Numbered from the stretch's first letter, positions 34,018 to 44,395 are shown. The stretch: DNA of 64,000 bases from Hevea brasiliensis (GCF_030052815.1 NC_079498.1:68806992-68870991); one strand, 5' to 3'. Numbers and translations are program-made. Notes: generated by a model from the sequence alone, not told the origin.

Positions 34018-36112
34018 TGAAGGAACGAAAGCGTGAAAAACACAAGTTTATACCATTGAATTCAAAAATTTTCACCTAGGGTCACATGCATCATGCAAGA
34101 TTTATTTTTATCTATTTGATTTCAATGATAAATAACATATTAAAACTATTTTAATATGTTTTTGGATTTGTATTTTCCATTTAAGATTTTAAAATTAATC
34201 AAATTAATTTTAGAACCCTAGATTAAATCAAGAACAAACACACTAGCCTCTTGATGCACTGTAGTGTATTTGCGCCTTTGAGATTCGTCTTCAGGACACC
34301 AAATGTTGCCCCTCTAGCTTGTTCACACCAAGAACACCTATGGCAGCCCTTGAACAGCTTCTAAAGAATTTTCTATTAATTAGAAAATTAAGTTCTGCCT
34401 TTTAAAAGATTAAAGATGTAAACAGGACACTAGAAACGATTTCTAGTATTTTTAATTCAAGAGATTGATGGCTAATCTCTTTGAATTGATGAGAGATGGA
34501 GAACCTCAAAATGGCGTGACCAAGGAGGAGTGGCTGCTGGTTGTCTTATTTTTAATTCATAACAACAATTATATAGCTAGGTCAACACATTAAACCCTTG
34601 TCACATGTCACCCTTTGATTAGCTCTAGGTTTAAGGGACCCAATCACATTGTGCCAAGTGTCAAACCTATGTTTAATCTTAATTTTAATCATCTTACATG
34701 ATTAAAAAACATTTGGCAAGCTTATGTGTAATGCCATGTGTCACCATCTCATGGTGCCACGTGTCAAACTGTGAAATGACCAAAATGCTCATGTGTCTTA
34801 ATTTTGAGTTCTTAACCCAAAATAATTATTTCTCTTCTTCTAATTAATTTATATCAAATATAAATTAATTAATTAATCTCTATTAATTAATTTCTCATTA
34901 ATTAAATTCATATTTAAACACTTTAAATATAAATTTAACTTATACCATACATCCAATAATCTAGATTTGGTTTCAAGTCATGCTAGGGACTTTGCAATCT
35001 AATTACAAACCAAACCTATTTAATTAATCAATTAAACTCTTTAATTAAATAATTAAATCATAGTTAATTAGGTAATAACTTGTGTATGTGTGTGACTTAC
35101 TAGACTCATCACTAATTGGCTATGAGACATGATATCAACTCTTAATATCATCAGAACCCTTTCTTACCATAAATGATTTCTCTAAATCATTTTATGCACC
35201 TCATAGACCATGGTTAACACCTAGCATAGCATGCCATGGACACCTAATTAGTAATAAGGTTTACCTTAAATGAACCTATAATCATATGTTACCATGCACT
35301 AGAATCTCTCTGTTACAAAATCCCAACTCAAGCTGGAGTCATGGTTTATGTCAAAGTCCATTTGCTATGAATATTATGTTCTCTTTTAATTCCAGTTCTT
35401 GATTAAAAAGATTTTCTCATCAGAAACTCTTTTCTGATTAAATCTATCTGTCCTGGCCAGGAACTTGAAACATCAAGAACAATTAAATGACCATAGGATT
35501 TTATCTCTATTTACTTAGAGGAACAGATTCCATCTTGATCAACACCTACCTCCATATATAACTAGTAGGAGCCAACACATGCCCATGTACCCATACACAG
35601 TACAAGTATGAAAGCAGTATCAAACTCAAACTACCTATATACAAGATAACTGTGCTATCTCAAGTCTAAAGATTATATGCACTGATATGATTTATGACAA
35701 AACATTGACAAGAGTAAACTCCATGTGCTTGTCATAAGTGTCACTGGTTCGGCCTACTTATCATTTATGAGTACCTATCATGTTTGCCATATGGCATGAG
35801 ACTCACCATTCCATCTTATTTATATCTCATATAAATAACTTGGGAACAAACATGAATACAATCTTTCTGGATAAGTCATGTCCTTATTATGAAGTATGCT
35901 CGATTGTGAACCTATTTATAATACTTTGTACTAGAAATACTATCACTCATATACTTAACAACTTAAGAATAGAATTTCTAACAAAATATCAATGGATATT
36001 TTCTATTACACATAAATATATTATGTAAACGAAAAAGTGAAAATGCCTTTTATTAATAAAAATATGTACAAAATACATACTAAATGATATGCTCTAGGGC
36101 ATACTACTAACA
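34018..36112 (-). repeat. 5' LTR of the copia element
   Basis: On the plus strand it starts TGAAGGAACGAAAGCG and ends ACTACTAACA, followed by the target duplication GGAGG. The TATA box seen in the 3' LTR is weakened here (ATTATATAG near 34568). No gene: the ORF 35780-36028 is an LTR artefact. Confidence 0.93.
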
Positions 36113-36530
36113 GGAGGCCCAGATCTGCGGGCACTAGTGCAATCTCTAGCAAAATGCCCACTTCCACCACAATTGTAACAGGCTCCTATGGCTTTATAAC
36201 ATTATCCTCCATGAGTCCTGCCACAAGTCTCATAAGCACGGGTAGGAAAGGAACCCCTAGATGTCTGCTGTCCGGATCTAGGTGGCCTCTGCCCTGAGAA
36301 TCTTCCTCTACTAGATCCTCTATTACTTGGTCCCCCAAAGCTCTTCCTCTTACCCGAATTGTAACTTGGACTCTGACCTGTAGGCTTACTGCTCTTCTCT
36401 TTTTCAGTGGTTACCTTCTCAGATGCCCCTTCCAGTTCTATCCTTTCCAATTCAAGGGCCTGTGATATCAACCCAGAGAAGTTGTCATGTCGAAACCCAA
36501 CCACTTGCAATCTCAAACTAGGCCTCAAAC
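36113..36530 (-). pseudogene. Gypsy gag C-terminal half of the chimera
   Basis: This is the continuation of the gag interrupted by copia at 26152. The frame 36202-36591 contains RPSLRLQVVGFRHDNFSGL and LISQALELERIELEG, the end of the Retrotrans_gag domain. The basic SGQRPPRSGQQTSRG segment and the zinc knuckles follow (about 36130-36230). Upstream it ends abruptly at a U6 snRNA sequence (36531), so the N-terminal part of gag, the PBS and the 5' LTR of this gypsy element are missing and replaced. Confidence 0.87.
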
Positions 36531-36555
36531 CGGGGACATTCGATAAAATTGGAAT
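36531..36555 (+). ncRNA. U6 snRNA-like sequence, 5' part (pseudogene, split by Ogre)
   Basis: CGGGGACATTCGATAAAATT followed by GGAAT corresponds to U6 nucleotides 8 onward; the first seven (GTCCCTT) are missing. It differs from plant U6 as I know it at CATTCG (for CATCCG) and GGAAT (for GGAAC). It abuts gypsy gag on its left, with no U6 promoter. The other part is at 58948-59024. Confidence 0.88.
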
Positions 36556-36949
36556 TGTCGCATGGGATTTTGCGGTCGCCTGGACGAACACTCACCGAAG
36601 TGGGAAAGAGTGAGGAGTCGCCACCTTAGTTTTGAGGGAAACTAAAGAAAACCATTTGTGAAAATAAATTAAAATAAAACCACTTCAAAAACAGAGATCC
36701 TAGGTTCGGGGTCCGTAAACGGGTGGGGAAGGTGTTAGGCACCCCACCTCGTCCCTTAATAAGGGTAAGTAGATTTAACTTTGCATTAGTTAGGAGGGCT
36801 TGAATGGACATGTTAATCCTTTTCACTAAAGGAACATTTGATTTTTCACTAAATTTGGATCACCCAGATACATAAGTAAATGAGACAACCTTAGTGAGTT
36901 ACTGTTGTATATCATTTTTATTTTTGGGATTATTTTGCGTACAGGTTAA

Positions 36950-37230
36950 AATTCGGCGTGAGAATCGGATAAGAACTCTCCTCCGATCTCTTTTAAGTAT
37001 TTATTAAAATTTAAGCTCGGAGATCGGATAAGAACTCTCCTCCGATCTCTTTTAAATGTTTATGGAAATTTTAGCTGAGAATCGGATAAGAACTCTCCTC
37101 CGATCTCTTTTAAATGTTTATGGAAATTTTAGCTGAGAATCGGATAAGAACTCTCCTCCGATCTCTTTTAAATATTTATTAAAATTCTAGCTCGGAGATC
37201 GCATAAGAACTCTCCTCCGATCTCTTTTTA
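36950..37230 (-). repeat. Tandem 59-bp repeats in the LTR (also 54300-54580)
   Basis: Five copies of a unit with core GGATAAGAACTCTCCTCCGA flanked by AAATGTTTATGGAAATT-like spacers. The same five copies stand in both LTRs, so the array existed before this insertion. It lies downstream of the minus-strand TATA box, in the R-U5 part of the element transcript. Confidence 0.9.
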
Positions 37231-38226
37231 GATTAACAGGAGCCTGAAAGGGACTTTTCCGATCTCCCGAATTTTAATTTTAGATACATGTCATAAGAGC
37301 CTAAAGCTAAGGATTCTGGCATTCAAAAATGCTGGGGATAAGGCTTCTTGATACCTTGTGACTAAACGAGGGATACTAGACTTGATTTACCGACCTTCCA
37401 TGTAGTCACCTTACCAATACCTATTAATGTCTGATCTATTCTGTTTCGTTTACTTTGGTTTTATTCCACTTTATGGCATCTTGCCGAATTGTCGTTTACG
37501 TCAGTCTAATAGTTTGGCTATTTTCCTGACGTGTTATTCAGGCTCTCTCTTTTAAAAGAGACCCTTAAGTTGCAGTTACCTACATTTTACCTAACCACTT
37601 ACACGCTACTAGGAGCTAGGAAACTTTCATTCAGAAATGACGAAGATTAATAAAATGATGGACTGATCACTAAAGAAATAACTCGAGAGTAACATTCTTT
37701 GGGGTTCTTTGGCACAAAATTAACTTGGAGAAATTCGCATACATAAGAAGAACAAAGAAAATGCGAAAAGTAAACGTAAACACTTAATAAAACGGCAATA
37801 TGAGCTCTTACCTGTAAGGAGCCAAATCTATCGAAATAACTACGGGGTGACAAATAGTGATAAGACAGCGGACTGATTAGCCTGAGGGCTGGTGTTCGTC
37901 GTGGACTGAAGGGTGCTTAGCTAAAATGCAATCAGATTAAGATAAAAACCGAGTGGAATGAAGTTGAGCTTGGATAATGGGAATGAAAACAGAGATGATA
38001 AAGGGCTGAAAGTGAGAGTGTGACCAGATAATGAACAAACTGAAAATGTAAAGTTCCAGTATTCAGAATCCTTTTCAAGAAAACACTTCAGAAAACTAGT
38101 TTCAAAAGTCTTTCTAATCAACACTTCTAAGTAGCAGAGTAACAAACTGAATGAAGTTTCAGAGTTCTTCCGCTATAATAACTACCCCTCTTTTTTGCCC
38201 GTCCCTTTGAACAGTTTTCAGGCAGG

Positions 38227-38234
38227 TATTTATA
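38227..38234 (-). promoter_or_regulatory. Sense TATA box of the Ogre LTR (also 55578-55585)
   Basis: CCTATAAATACC on the minus strand is a near-ideal plant TATA box. In the 5' LTR copy (55578-55585) it would start the element's genomic RNA, leaving about 1.6 kb of R-U5 before the PBS. Confidence 0.7.
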
Positions 38235-39017
38235 GGAATCGGGTGCTCCCCATGAAGGGTCAGGATTTATTTTGAGGGAGATGGAGGGTCTGGATTTTGA
38301 AGGACATGATCGGATGTTTGAGAATTAAAGAGAACCAAAAATGAACGGCTGAGATTATTCTTCAGAATATTTGTCCTTTTCTTCTTTCAATCTGACGGTC
38401 TCAAATCCTTTTGTCCGGAGCGATCTGAGGGCTAAGAGCGAAAGGCGCTGGTTTTGTCGTCTCATCTCTAGATCCAAGGGCTCCGGGTTCGTCCTTACAA
38501 GTGAGATCAACGGTGGAGATTGGGATGTACAGGACTGTCATGACATACCCTGGCACCTGTCAGCATTGCGGGCGATTCTTAGGCGTGCGGTGGAGATCTC
38601 GTCTGCCACGCTTTAACTACCTCGGCTCTGATTCTGACGACGGTTATTTGGGATTTGTCTTATTCTTTTTGCCTTCCGATTTCTCCGACGCTCCTATGCC
38701 GATCTCTCATGCTGATCTCCATTATTCCGATCCCCTGAGATCGCCCAAATGATGTAATCCGATCTTTTGAAATAAAAGTCAATTATCATCTTATTATTAT
38801 TGCATTGATTATTTTCCGATCTCTGATGTGTTTATCCGATCTGGTTTCCAACTGAACAACCCTTAACTGATCCGCAATTCGAAAAATTTATCTTAATATG
38901 CCGATCTCTAATTAGCCGTTCTCTCTATGGAATTTGAGAGACGTGTCAGAACAGCTGGCGAATCCCGTTAACCGATGCATTGCCTGGGACATCGTGAGCA
39001 TTAAATGCTCGAACGAG

Positions 39018-39027
39018 TATAAATAGG
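39018..39027 (+). promoter_or_regulatory. Antisense TATA box in the Ogre LTR (also 56369-56378)
   Basis: TATAAATAGG on the plus strand lies about 155 bases before the ATG of the LTR ORF at 39182 and about 780 bases from the sense TATA box, pointing the other way. A likely start site lies about 30 bases downstream (near CAGTTTCTTA). Confidence 0.7.
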
Positions 39028-39181
39028 GGTAGGGGTTAGCCAGTTTCTTACTTATGCCATTTTCTGTCTCTCGCAAGCAGTTCCAAAACTCTCCCGATTT
39101 TCAAGCTCTTCCGACTCCGTTCAAGCTCCGGTAAGGGTTTTAATCCTTCTTTTAGCTTTAAGTTCTTTGTTTTCCTTAAAA

Positions 39182-40135
39182 ATGAGCGGCGCCGAAGGTC
39201 AGAGAGCGACAAGCCCTCCTTCCATTCAGTTCTCGTGGTCGTCGGATGAAGAAGAGGTGGTCGGGCCGAGCGCACAACCAGAACCTCCTAGGGTCTCCGT
39301 CCCAGCTCGGGGGCGGATCGCACCATCAAGGCATGCACCTTCTTCGGGAAGGGAGAATCTTCCTATGGACGAGCTGCCGTCGATCTTGCAAGAATCCGAT
39401 CTGCAATCGTTTAGCCAGGAGTACAACATTGAGCCCGATTCATATGAACTTATCCAGTGTCACGGCGATCACCGAGTCGATCACTCCGTTGAAGGGAATG
39501 ACATGGTGATGGTATACGAGGAACAGTTAAAGGCCAGTCTTCGGTTCCCTTTGGACGACTTCTTCAAGGAGGTCCTAAAATTTCACCGAGTGTGCATTGC
39601 CCAAATTCACCTTAACTCGTGGCGGATCTTGGTAGCCTTCCGAGGCCTGTGCCGAGCTAAGGAAATCAGACCTACGGCTAAGGTGTTCGCCGAACTGCAC
39701 AGGCTAAGTTGCCGAAAGGACGACGAGCACTGGTTCTTTCAGGCGAAGCCTCATTGCGGGCTCTTCACCGATCTGCCCTCCTCCCTTAAGAATTGGAAGA
39801 ACCGCTTCTTCATTCTGAGGAGCAAAAATCCGACCTGCTTCGAGGACTTCCCCCGCAGCTGGTGGCACCAGGGGCCCTTGATTCCGAAGCGTATTATCCT
39901 GAACAAGGAGGAAAGCCTAATAGTGATGGAGCTAAAGAATCAAGCTGCCACTCAAAAGTACTCCTGTTTAGATGCGGTGACTGCCGAGCTGTATCATTGG
40001 ACGATGGAGTTGATCACGGGCGAAAGTCGCGGGCTTCAGCTCTCTGATCTTGGCATTGGTATTTTCTATTTCTCAGATCTTTGGACCTTAGCGATCTCAC
40101 TGACCTCTTTTTTGTGCCGGTATGGCGGGTGGTGA
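39182..40135 (+). CDS. LTR antisense ORF A, gypsy-type transposon-domain protein
   Basis: I chose ATG 39182 (MSGAEGQRATSPPS) because it follows AAAA and is conserved in both LTRs; an upstream in-frame extension exists only in the other copy. The first ~90 residues are Ser/Pro-rich and low in complexity. Residues ~105-200 (EEQLKASLRFPLDDFFKEV, NSWRILVAFRGLCRA) resemble the plant putative gypsy-type transposon domain (PF04195), found in many retroelement-borne proteins of unknown role. The frame is antisense to the element's own genes, lies behind a TATA box, and stops at 40133-40135 overlapping ORF B. Its function is unknown; in other plant elements such extra ORFs may be captured accessory genes. 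Confidence 0.72.
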   Translation: MSGAEGQRATSPPSIQFSWSSDEEEVVGPSAQPEPPRVSVPARGRIAPSRHAPSSGRENLPMDELPSILQESDLQSFSQEYNIEPDSYELIQCHGDHRVDHSVEGNDMVMVYEEQLKASLRFPLDDFFKEVLKFHRVCIAQIHLNSWRILVAFRGLCRAKEIRPTAKVFAELHRLSCRKDDEHWFFQAKPHCGLFTDLPSSLKNWKNRFFILRSKNPTCFEDFPRSWWHQGPLIPKRIILNKEESLIVMELKNQAATQKYSCLDAVTAELYHWTMELITGESRGLQLSDLGIGIFYFSDLWTLAISLTSFLCRYGGW

Positions 40136-41036
40136 AGGTTCCAGGAAGCGGAAGAAGGAAAGAGAGATCTCCCGGAAGATAAAGGAGATGAAGCGTTCAG
40201 AAATGCTTCGAACACCCAATCATGAACCTGGGGAGATCCAAAGAAGCCCGCCTCGACCTTTGGGACCGCCGATGGCCGAAGCTGTCCGATCTCCTCCTCA
40301 ACAGGAAGAGTCGCCTCCACCTCCTCCAGTTGCTCCAAGCATAGAAGGGGGTCATTCTCGACCTCCTACGAGGCCCCCTTCTCGTGGCGCCCAAGTGCTG
40401 ATCGCTTGTCTGGAGAACAACCGGACTGTTCGGGAGAACCCCAATTTTGCCAAAGTCTTGGGGTCTTCCATCTGCCTTCGGGAGGATCAGGACAGACTCT
40501 CTCCGGACAATCTTGACGACATCCTGACCCGATCTATGAGCTTAAATGTAGAGTGCTTGGTGAACCAGCACGTAGTCCGGGAAAAGGCTCACCGCCTGGG
40601 TAAGGAGGTCGAGAAGAAGAGTCAAGAAGTGGCATCCCTCCGATCCCAACTCTCATCCGCTCAAGATTACATTTCTCAAATTGAGGGGCGAATGAAGTAC
40701 TATGAGGATAAGCTGGCCGAACAGGCTCATGTTCTGGCTGAAAGGGATCAGGCTCTTGGAGAAGTCCAGGCACTCCGGGCCAACGAAGCTGCTCAGGTCG
40801 CTCATCTCACCGAGGAGCTTAAGGCAAAAGATGAAGAGATGGTGACAGGAATAGCCGGTGCTTACGTGAGTGCTCACAAGGATCTCTTGGCCGAGCTCCA
40901 GAAGCGTTACCCAGAGGAGGACTTCTCTTGGATGGCCGACCTGGCTCCCGGAGGCGAGGGTGAAGATAGTGAAGAGGAGGGTGAGGGAGAGGGACAAAAT
41001 GTAGATCAGGCTGGGGGTGATCCTCCAGCTGAATAA
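40122..41036 (+). CDS. LTR antisense ORF B, coiled-coil protein
   Basis: 304 residues overlapping the end of ORF A by 14 bases in another frame. The N-terminus is highly basic (GSRKRKKEREISRKIKEMKR), followed by a Pro-rich segment (~40-85), a long predicted coiled coil (~150-250, heptad-like KEVEKKSQEVASLRSQL, LAERDQALGEVQALRAN) and an acidic tail (GEDSEEEGEGEGQ). In PF04195-type proteins a similar Pro-rich plus coiled-coil half follows the globular domain, so A and B are probably halves of one protein separated by a frame change or intron. Six residues differ from the copy at 57471-58385. Confidence 0.7.
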   Translation: MAGGEGSRKRKKEREISRKIKEMKRSEMLRTPNHEPGEIQRSPPRPLGPPMAEAVRSPPQQEESPPPPPVAPSIEGGHSRPPTRPPSRGAQVLIACLENNRTVRENPNFAKVLGSSICLREDQDRLSPDNLDDILTRSMSLNVECLVNQHVVREKAHRLGKEVEKKSQEVASLRSQLSSAQDYISQIEGRMKYYEDKLAEQAHVLAERDQALGEVQALRANEAAQVAHLTEELKAKDEEMVTGIAGAYVSAHKDLLAELQKRYPEEDFSWMADLAPGGEGEDSEEEGEGEGQNVDQAGGDPPAE

Positions 41037-41598
41037 CTTGTACAAATTTTTTTGAAATGAAATGAAATTTCTCCTTTTGTTCAATGAATGATTGTGATCG
41101 GAAAATCTCTAAATTACTTAAGCACTTGATTGTCTGAGTATATCGAAGTAACTGAGAGGGATTATTAACCTGTGTGAGAGATCGGAAAACATAAAGAGCA
41201 TGAGATCGATAGGGAATCAACGTTAATCGGGTCTTGATTAAAATTGGAAATTCGACTTGAACACTAAAGATCGAAATCCTCATTAAACCGGACCAAAACC
41301 TTAGCTCTTAAACTTTTGAAAGGGAGATCGGCAATAAAACCGGTAAGAAAAGATCTAGTTCACTTTGTTTATACTACAACAGGTCGGAGAGATCGGTGAG
41401 CGATTTAATAGACTGGTAAGGATTTGACTGATGTGAGGACTTAGCATTAATTTAATTCTTTGTGAGGAGAGATCGGAAATGTGACTGTCTATCAAAGAGA
41501 GATCGGAAATATGATTAGCTGTTAAAAGGAGACTTAGTACTGAGGTCAGTTTCAAAGTTTTATTGATTTTGGGGATCGGCTAAAATATGGTGTCAACA

Positions 41599-41613
41599 GC
41601 TGCCCCTCTTTAC
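41599..41613 (-). other. Polypurine tract of the Ogre-like element
   Basis: On the minus strand GTAAAGAGGGGCAGC abuts the 3' LTR (TGTTGACACC), as expected for the plus-strand primer. Confidence 0.88.
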
Positions 41614-41747
41614 ATAATTTCTATTAAAGGGAAAATTTCCCGTGTAGGAATTATGTAAAGATTCAGACTCATATTTTGGACGATTAGGTGTTCGAAACTA
41701 AAGCATATCTAAGTCAGTGACCTAGGGATCGGTATCAGAAGTTAAAT

Positions 41748-42826
41748 TAAAATCAACTTGGATCAAGGAACCAGAGGTTGATAACAGGGAAGTTAAATTG
41801 CTGGAAATTAAAATCAACTTAGATGAAGGAACCAGAGGTTGATAACAGGAAATTTAAATTGCGGGAAATTAAAATCAACTTAGATCAAGGAACCAGAGGT
41901 TGATAACAGGAAATTTAAATTGCAGGAAATTAAAATCAACTTAGATCAAGGAACCAGAGGTTGATAACAGGAAATTTAAATTGCTGGAAATTAAAATCAA
42001 CTTAGATCAAGGAACCAGAGGTTGATAACAGGAAATTTAAATTGCTGGAAATTAAAATCAACTTAGATCAAGGAACTAGAGGGTGATAACAGGAAATTTA
42101 AATTGCAGGAAATTAAAATCAACTTAGATCAAGGAACCAGAGGTTGATAACAGGAAATTTAAATTGCAGGAAATTAAAATCAACTTAGATCAAGGAACCA
42201 GAGGTTGATAACAGGAAATTAAAATCAACTTAGATCAAGGAATCAGAGGTTGATAACAGGAAATGTAAATTGCAGGAAATTAAAATCAACTTAGATCAAG
42301 GAACCAGAGGTTGATAACAGGAAATTTAAATTGCGGGAAATTAAAATCAACTTAGATCAAGGAACCAGAGGTTGATAACAGGAAATTTAAATTGCAGGAA
42401 ATTAAAATCAACTTAGATCAAGGAACCAGAGGTTGATAACAAGAAATGTAAATTGCAGGAAATTAAAATCAACTTAGATCAAGGAACCAGAGGTTAATAA
42501 CAGGAAATGTAAATTGCGGCAAATTAAAATCAACTTAGATCAAGGAACCAGAGGTTGATAACGGGAAATGTAAATTGCAGGAAATTAAAATCAACTTAGA
42601 TCAAGGAACCAGAGGTTGATAACATAAAATTTAAATTGCAGGGAATTAAAAATCAACTTAGATCAAGGAACCAGAGGTTGATAACTGGGAAATTTAAATT
42701 GCGGGAAATTAAAATCAACTTAGATCAAGGAACCAGAGGTTGATAACAGGAAATTTAAATTGCAGGAAATTAAAATCAACTTAGATCAAGGAACCAGAGG
42801 TTGATAACAGGAAATGTAAATTGCAC
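41748..42826 (-). repeat. 61-bp tandem array in the Ogre 3' UTR, about 18 copies
   Basis: The unit includes AAATCAACTTAGATCAAGG, CCAGAGGTTGATAACAGG and AAATTTAAATTGCAGG. About 18 copies run with a period of 61 bp and few changes; one unit (near 42210) is shortened. Arms ATCAAC and GTTGAT form an inverted repeat within each unit. Such 3' UTR arrays in Tat/Ogre elements are known seeds of satellite DNA. Confidence 0.95.
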
Positions 42827-42985
42827 TTACAAAGCAAGCCTAATCCGGACACGAGCAGTTCTTCCCCAATAAAGTGTACTTAACAGAATCCCGATGGCCG
42901 ATGATGAATGGAGGACGAGTTACAAGACTTAGCCTATGACCCCATTTCTTCAAATGCCCCTTTTCTGTTTTTGACTTTCTCCCGA

Positions 42986-43617
42986 AAAGCATCCTTGCGG
43001 GTTTTCACTTCCCCTTCGTCTATATGACTAGAAGCGCCCTTCCAGGTTTTCACATCTAGTTTTTTTTTTTTTTTTTTTTTTTTCCTGCAAATCTCCTAGT
43101 AAAGTACGTGAGATTATCAATTGTCAAATCTTAATCTTATGGCAAAAATTTTAACTGATTTAAATAGCGCATTAAATAACGAGATTGCAGAAAGATAAAT
43201 ATAAGGGAAAGATAGAAACATGGGGAATGAAGTGTGATTTTATTATGGTTTTAATAAAAACAAAGAAGAAGTTTCAAAGAAGAAGGGTACAAGGATAGCT
43301 CTCACATATTCCTTGTGGCTGATTTTGGAATCCCTTAACTGCCATTATTTCAAGTTCTCTGAAGCCTCATGCCGTGACAGTTTCCTCTTCATCCTGGTTT
43401 CATGCCCCCCATTCCTTATTTCTCCCTTTTTGTTCTCGGGATGCCCTTTCGGGTTTTCACCCCTAGATTTTTTATTTTTTATTTTTTGGATAACTCACTT
43501 TTTCAGGATGCCCCTTCGGGTTTTCATCCTTCACTCGTTTTACAGAAAGCGCCCCTTCGGGGTTTTCGCCTTCTTTCACACATTTTGCTAGGAGCGCCCT
43601 TTCGGGTTTTCACTCCT
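42986..43617 (-). repeat. Six covarying hairpin repeats in the Ogre 3' UTR
   Basis: Copies at 42987-43010, 43028-43059, 43438-43463, 43505-43530, 43545-43573 and 43589-43618, mostly separated by T-rich tracts. In the element RNA (minus strand) each folds as outer stem (5-9 bp), AAAA bulge, CCC/GGG inner stem and a GNRA-type loop (GAAA, GGAA or GCAA in four copies). Outer stems change sequence but stay paired, for example AGGAUG/CAUCCU, GAAGGCG/CGCUUUC and UAGGAGUG/CGCUCCUA. Several pairs are G-U only on the minus strand. Confidence 0.75.
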
Positions 43618-43635
43618 ACTCTTTTTTTTTTTTTT

Positions 43636-44395
43636 TTAGGCATAGTATTTCTTGACGGTGTCAGCATTCACAGGTCTCGGAAACTCTTCACCGTCCATGT
43701 GGGTCAAAATCAAGGCTCCTCCAGAAAATGCCTTTTTAACCACATAAGGTCCCTCGTAGGTTGGTGACCATTTGCCCCGGGGATCATTTTGATTTGGTAG
43801 CACTTTCTTCAGAACTAGGTCCCCGGGTTGGAATTCGCGTGGGCGAACGCTTTTGTCAAATGCTCTAGCCATTCTCATCTGGTATAACTGCCCATGACAT
43901 GCTGCTGCTAACCTTTTCTCATCCAGCAAGTTTAACTGATCTAACCTTGACTGGATCCATTCTAACTCATCAATCCCTGATTCCTTCAGAATCCTTAGGG
44001 AAGGAATTTCTACTTCAATAGGTGATACCGCTTCCATCCCGAAAACCAGTGAGTATGGAGTTGCCCCGGTTGAGGTTCTTACAGAAGTTCGATATGCGTG
44101 GAGAGCGTAGGGAAGCATATCATGCCAATCCCTATACGTGACCGTCATTTTCCGGATTATTCTCTTGAGATATTTGTTCGTAGCTTCCACCGCTCCATTC
44201 ATCTGGGGACGGTATGGGGAGGAATTGAGGTGTCGGATTTTGTATTGATCACACAATTTCTGAATCTTCGGACCATTCAGATTCTTGGCGTTGTCAGTGA
44301 CGATTTCATTGGGGAGACCATGCCGGCAGATGATATTGTTTCTGAGGAATTTGAGGAACGTGTTCTGCGTAATGTGTGCTTAGGACGTTGCTTCG
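43636..44395 (-). pseudogene. Ogre integrase, catalytic and C-terminal part
   Basis: Reading in the frame of 43636-44256 and upstream of it, EIVTDNAKNL (second catalytic Asp, about 44285) is followed by RPQMNGAVEATNKYLKR (catalytic Glu), YALHAYRTSVRTSTGATPY and the C-terminal GDLVLKKVLPNQNDPRGKW and TYEGPYVVKKAFSGGAL (GPY-type module). It ends VKKYYA with stop at 43636. It lacks a chromodomain, as expected for Tat. It is joined to the N-terminal half (44380-45333) by a frameshift near 44390; otherwise intact. Confidence 0.88.

Larger units (their letters stand above)
26153..36112 (-). mobile_element. Ty1/copia element, complete structure, decayed
   Basis: LTRs at 26153-28262 (3') and 34018-36112 (5') bound gag, protease, integrase, RT and RNase H in copia order on the minus strand. 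The target duplication is GTAGG (26148-26152) against GGAGG (36113-36117), one mismatch. It splits the gag zinc-knuckle region of the chimera's gypsy body: sequence left and right of it aligns continuously with 17560-17650 of element 2. LTRs differ by about 3% by eye, so it is older than the Ogre. The lineage could be Angela- or Tork-like; I cannot settle it. Confidence 0.92.
36556..41598 (-). repeat. 3' LTR of the Ogre-like element (5,043 bp)
   Basis: On the plus strand it starts TGTCGCATGGG and ends GGTGTCAACA. It holds a five-copy ~59-bp array (36950-37230), a minus-strand TATA box, a plus-strand TATA box and two plus-strand ORFs. Its sequence is unusually rich in GATCGG/CCGATC words. The other ORFs listed on either strand (such as 37647, 37921, 38371, 40653, 40819) are shadows. 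Confidence 0.94.

Noticed and set aside
39182..41036. Host gene captured between elements
   Set aside because: The same unit occurs at the same place in both LTRs of one element, so it is part of the LTR.
40653..41283. Minus-strand ORFs of 143 and 154 codons (also 58002-58632)
   Set aside because: They are shadows of the plus-strand coiled-coil ORF and its 3' flank, with no family resemblance.
41748..42826. CRISPR-like array
   Set aside because: The whole 61-bp unit repeats without unique spacers, in a plant retrotransposon 3' UTR.
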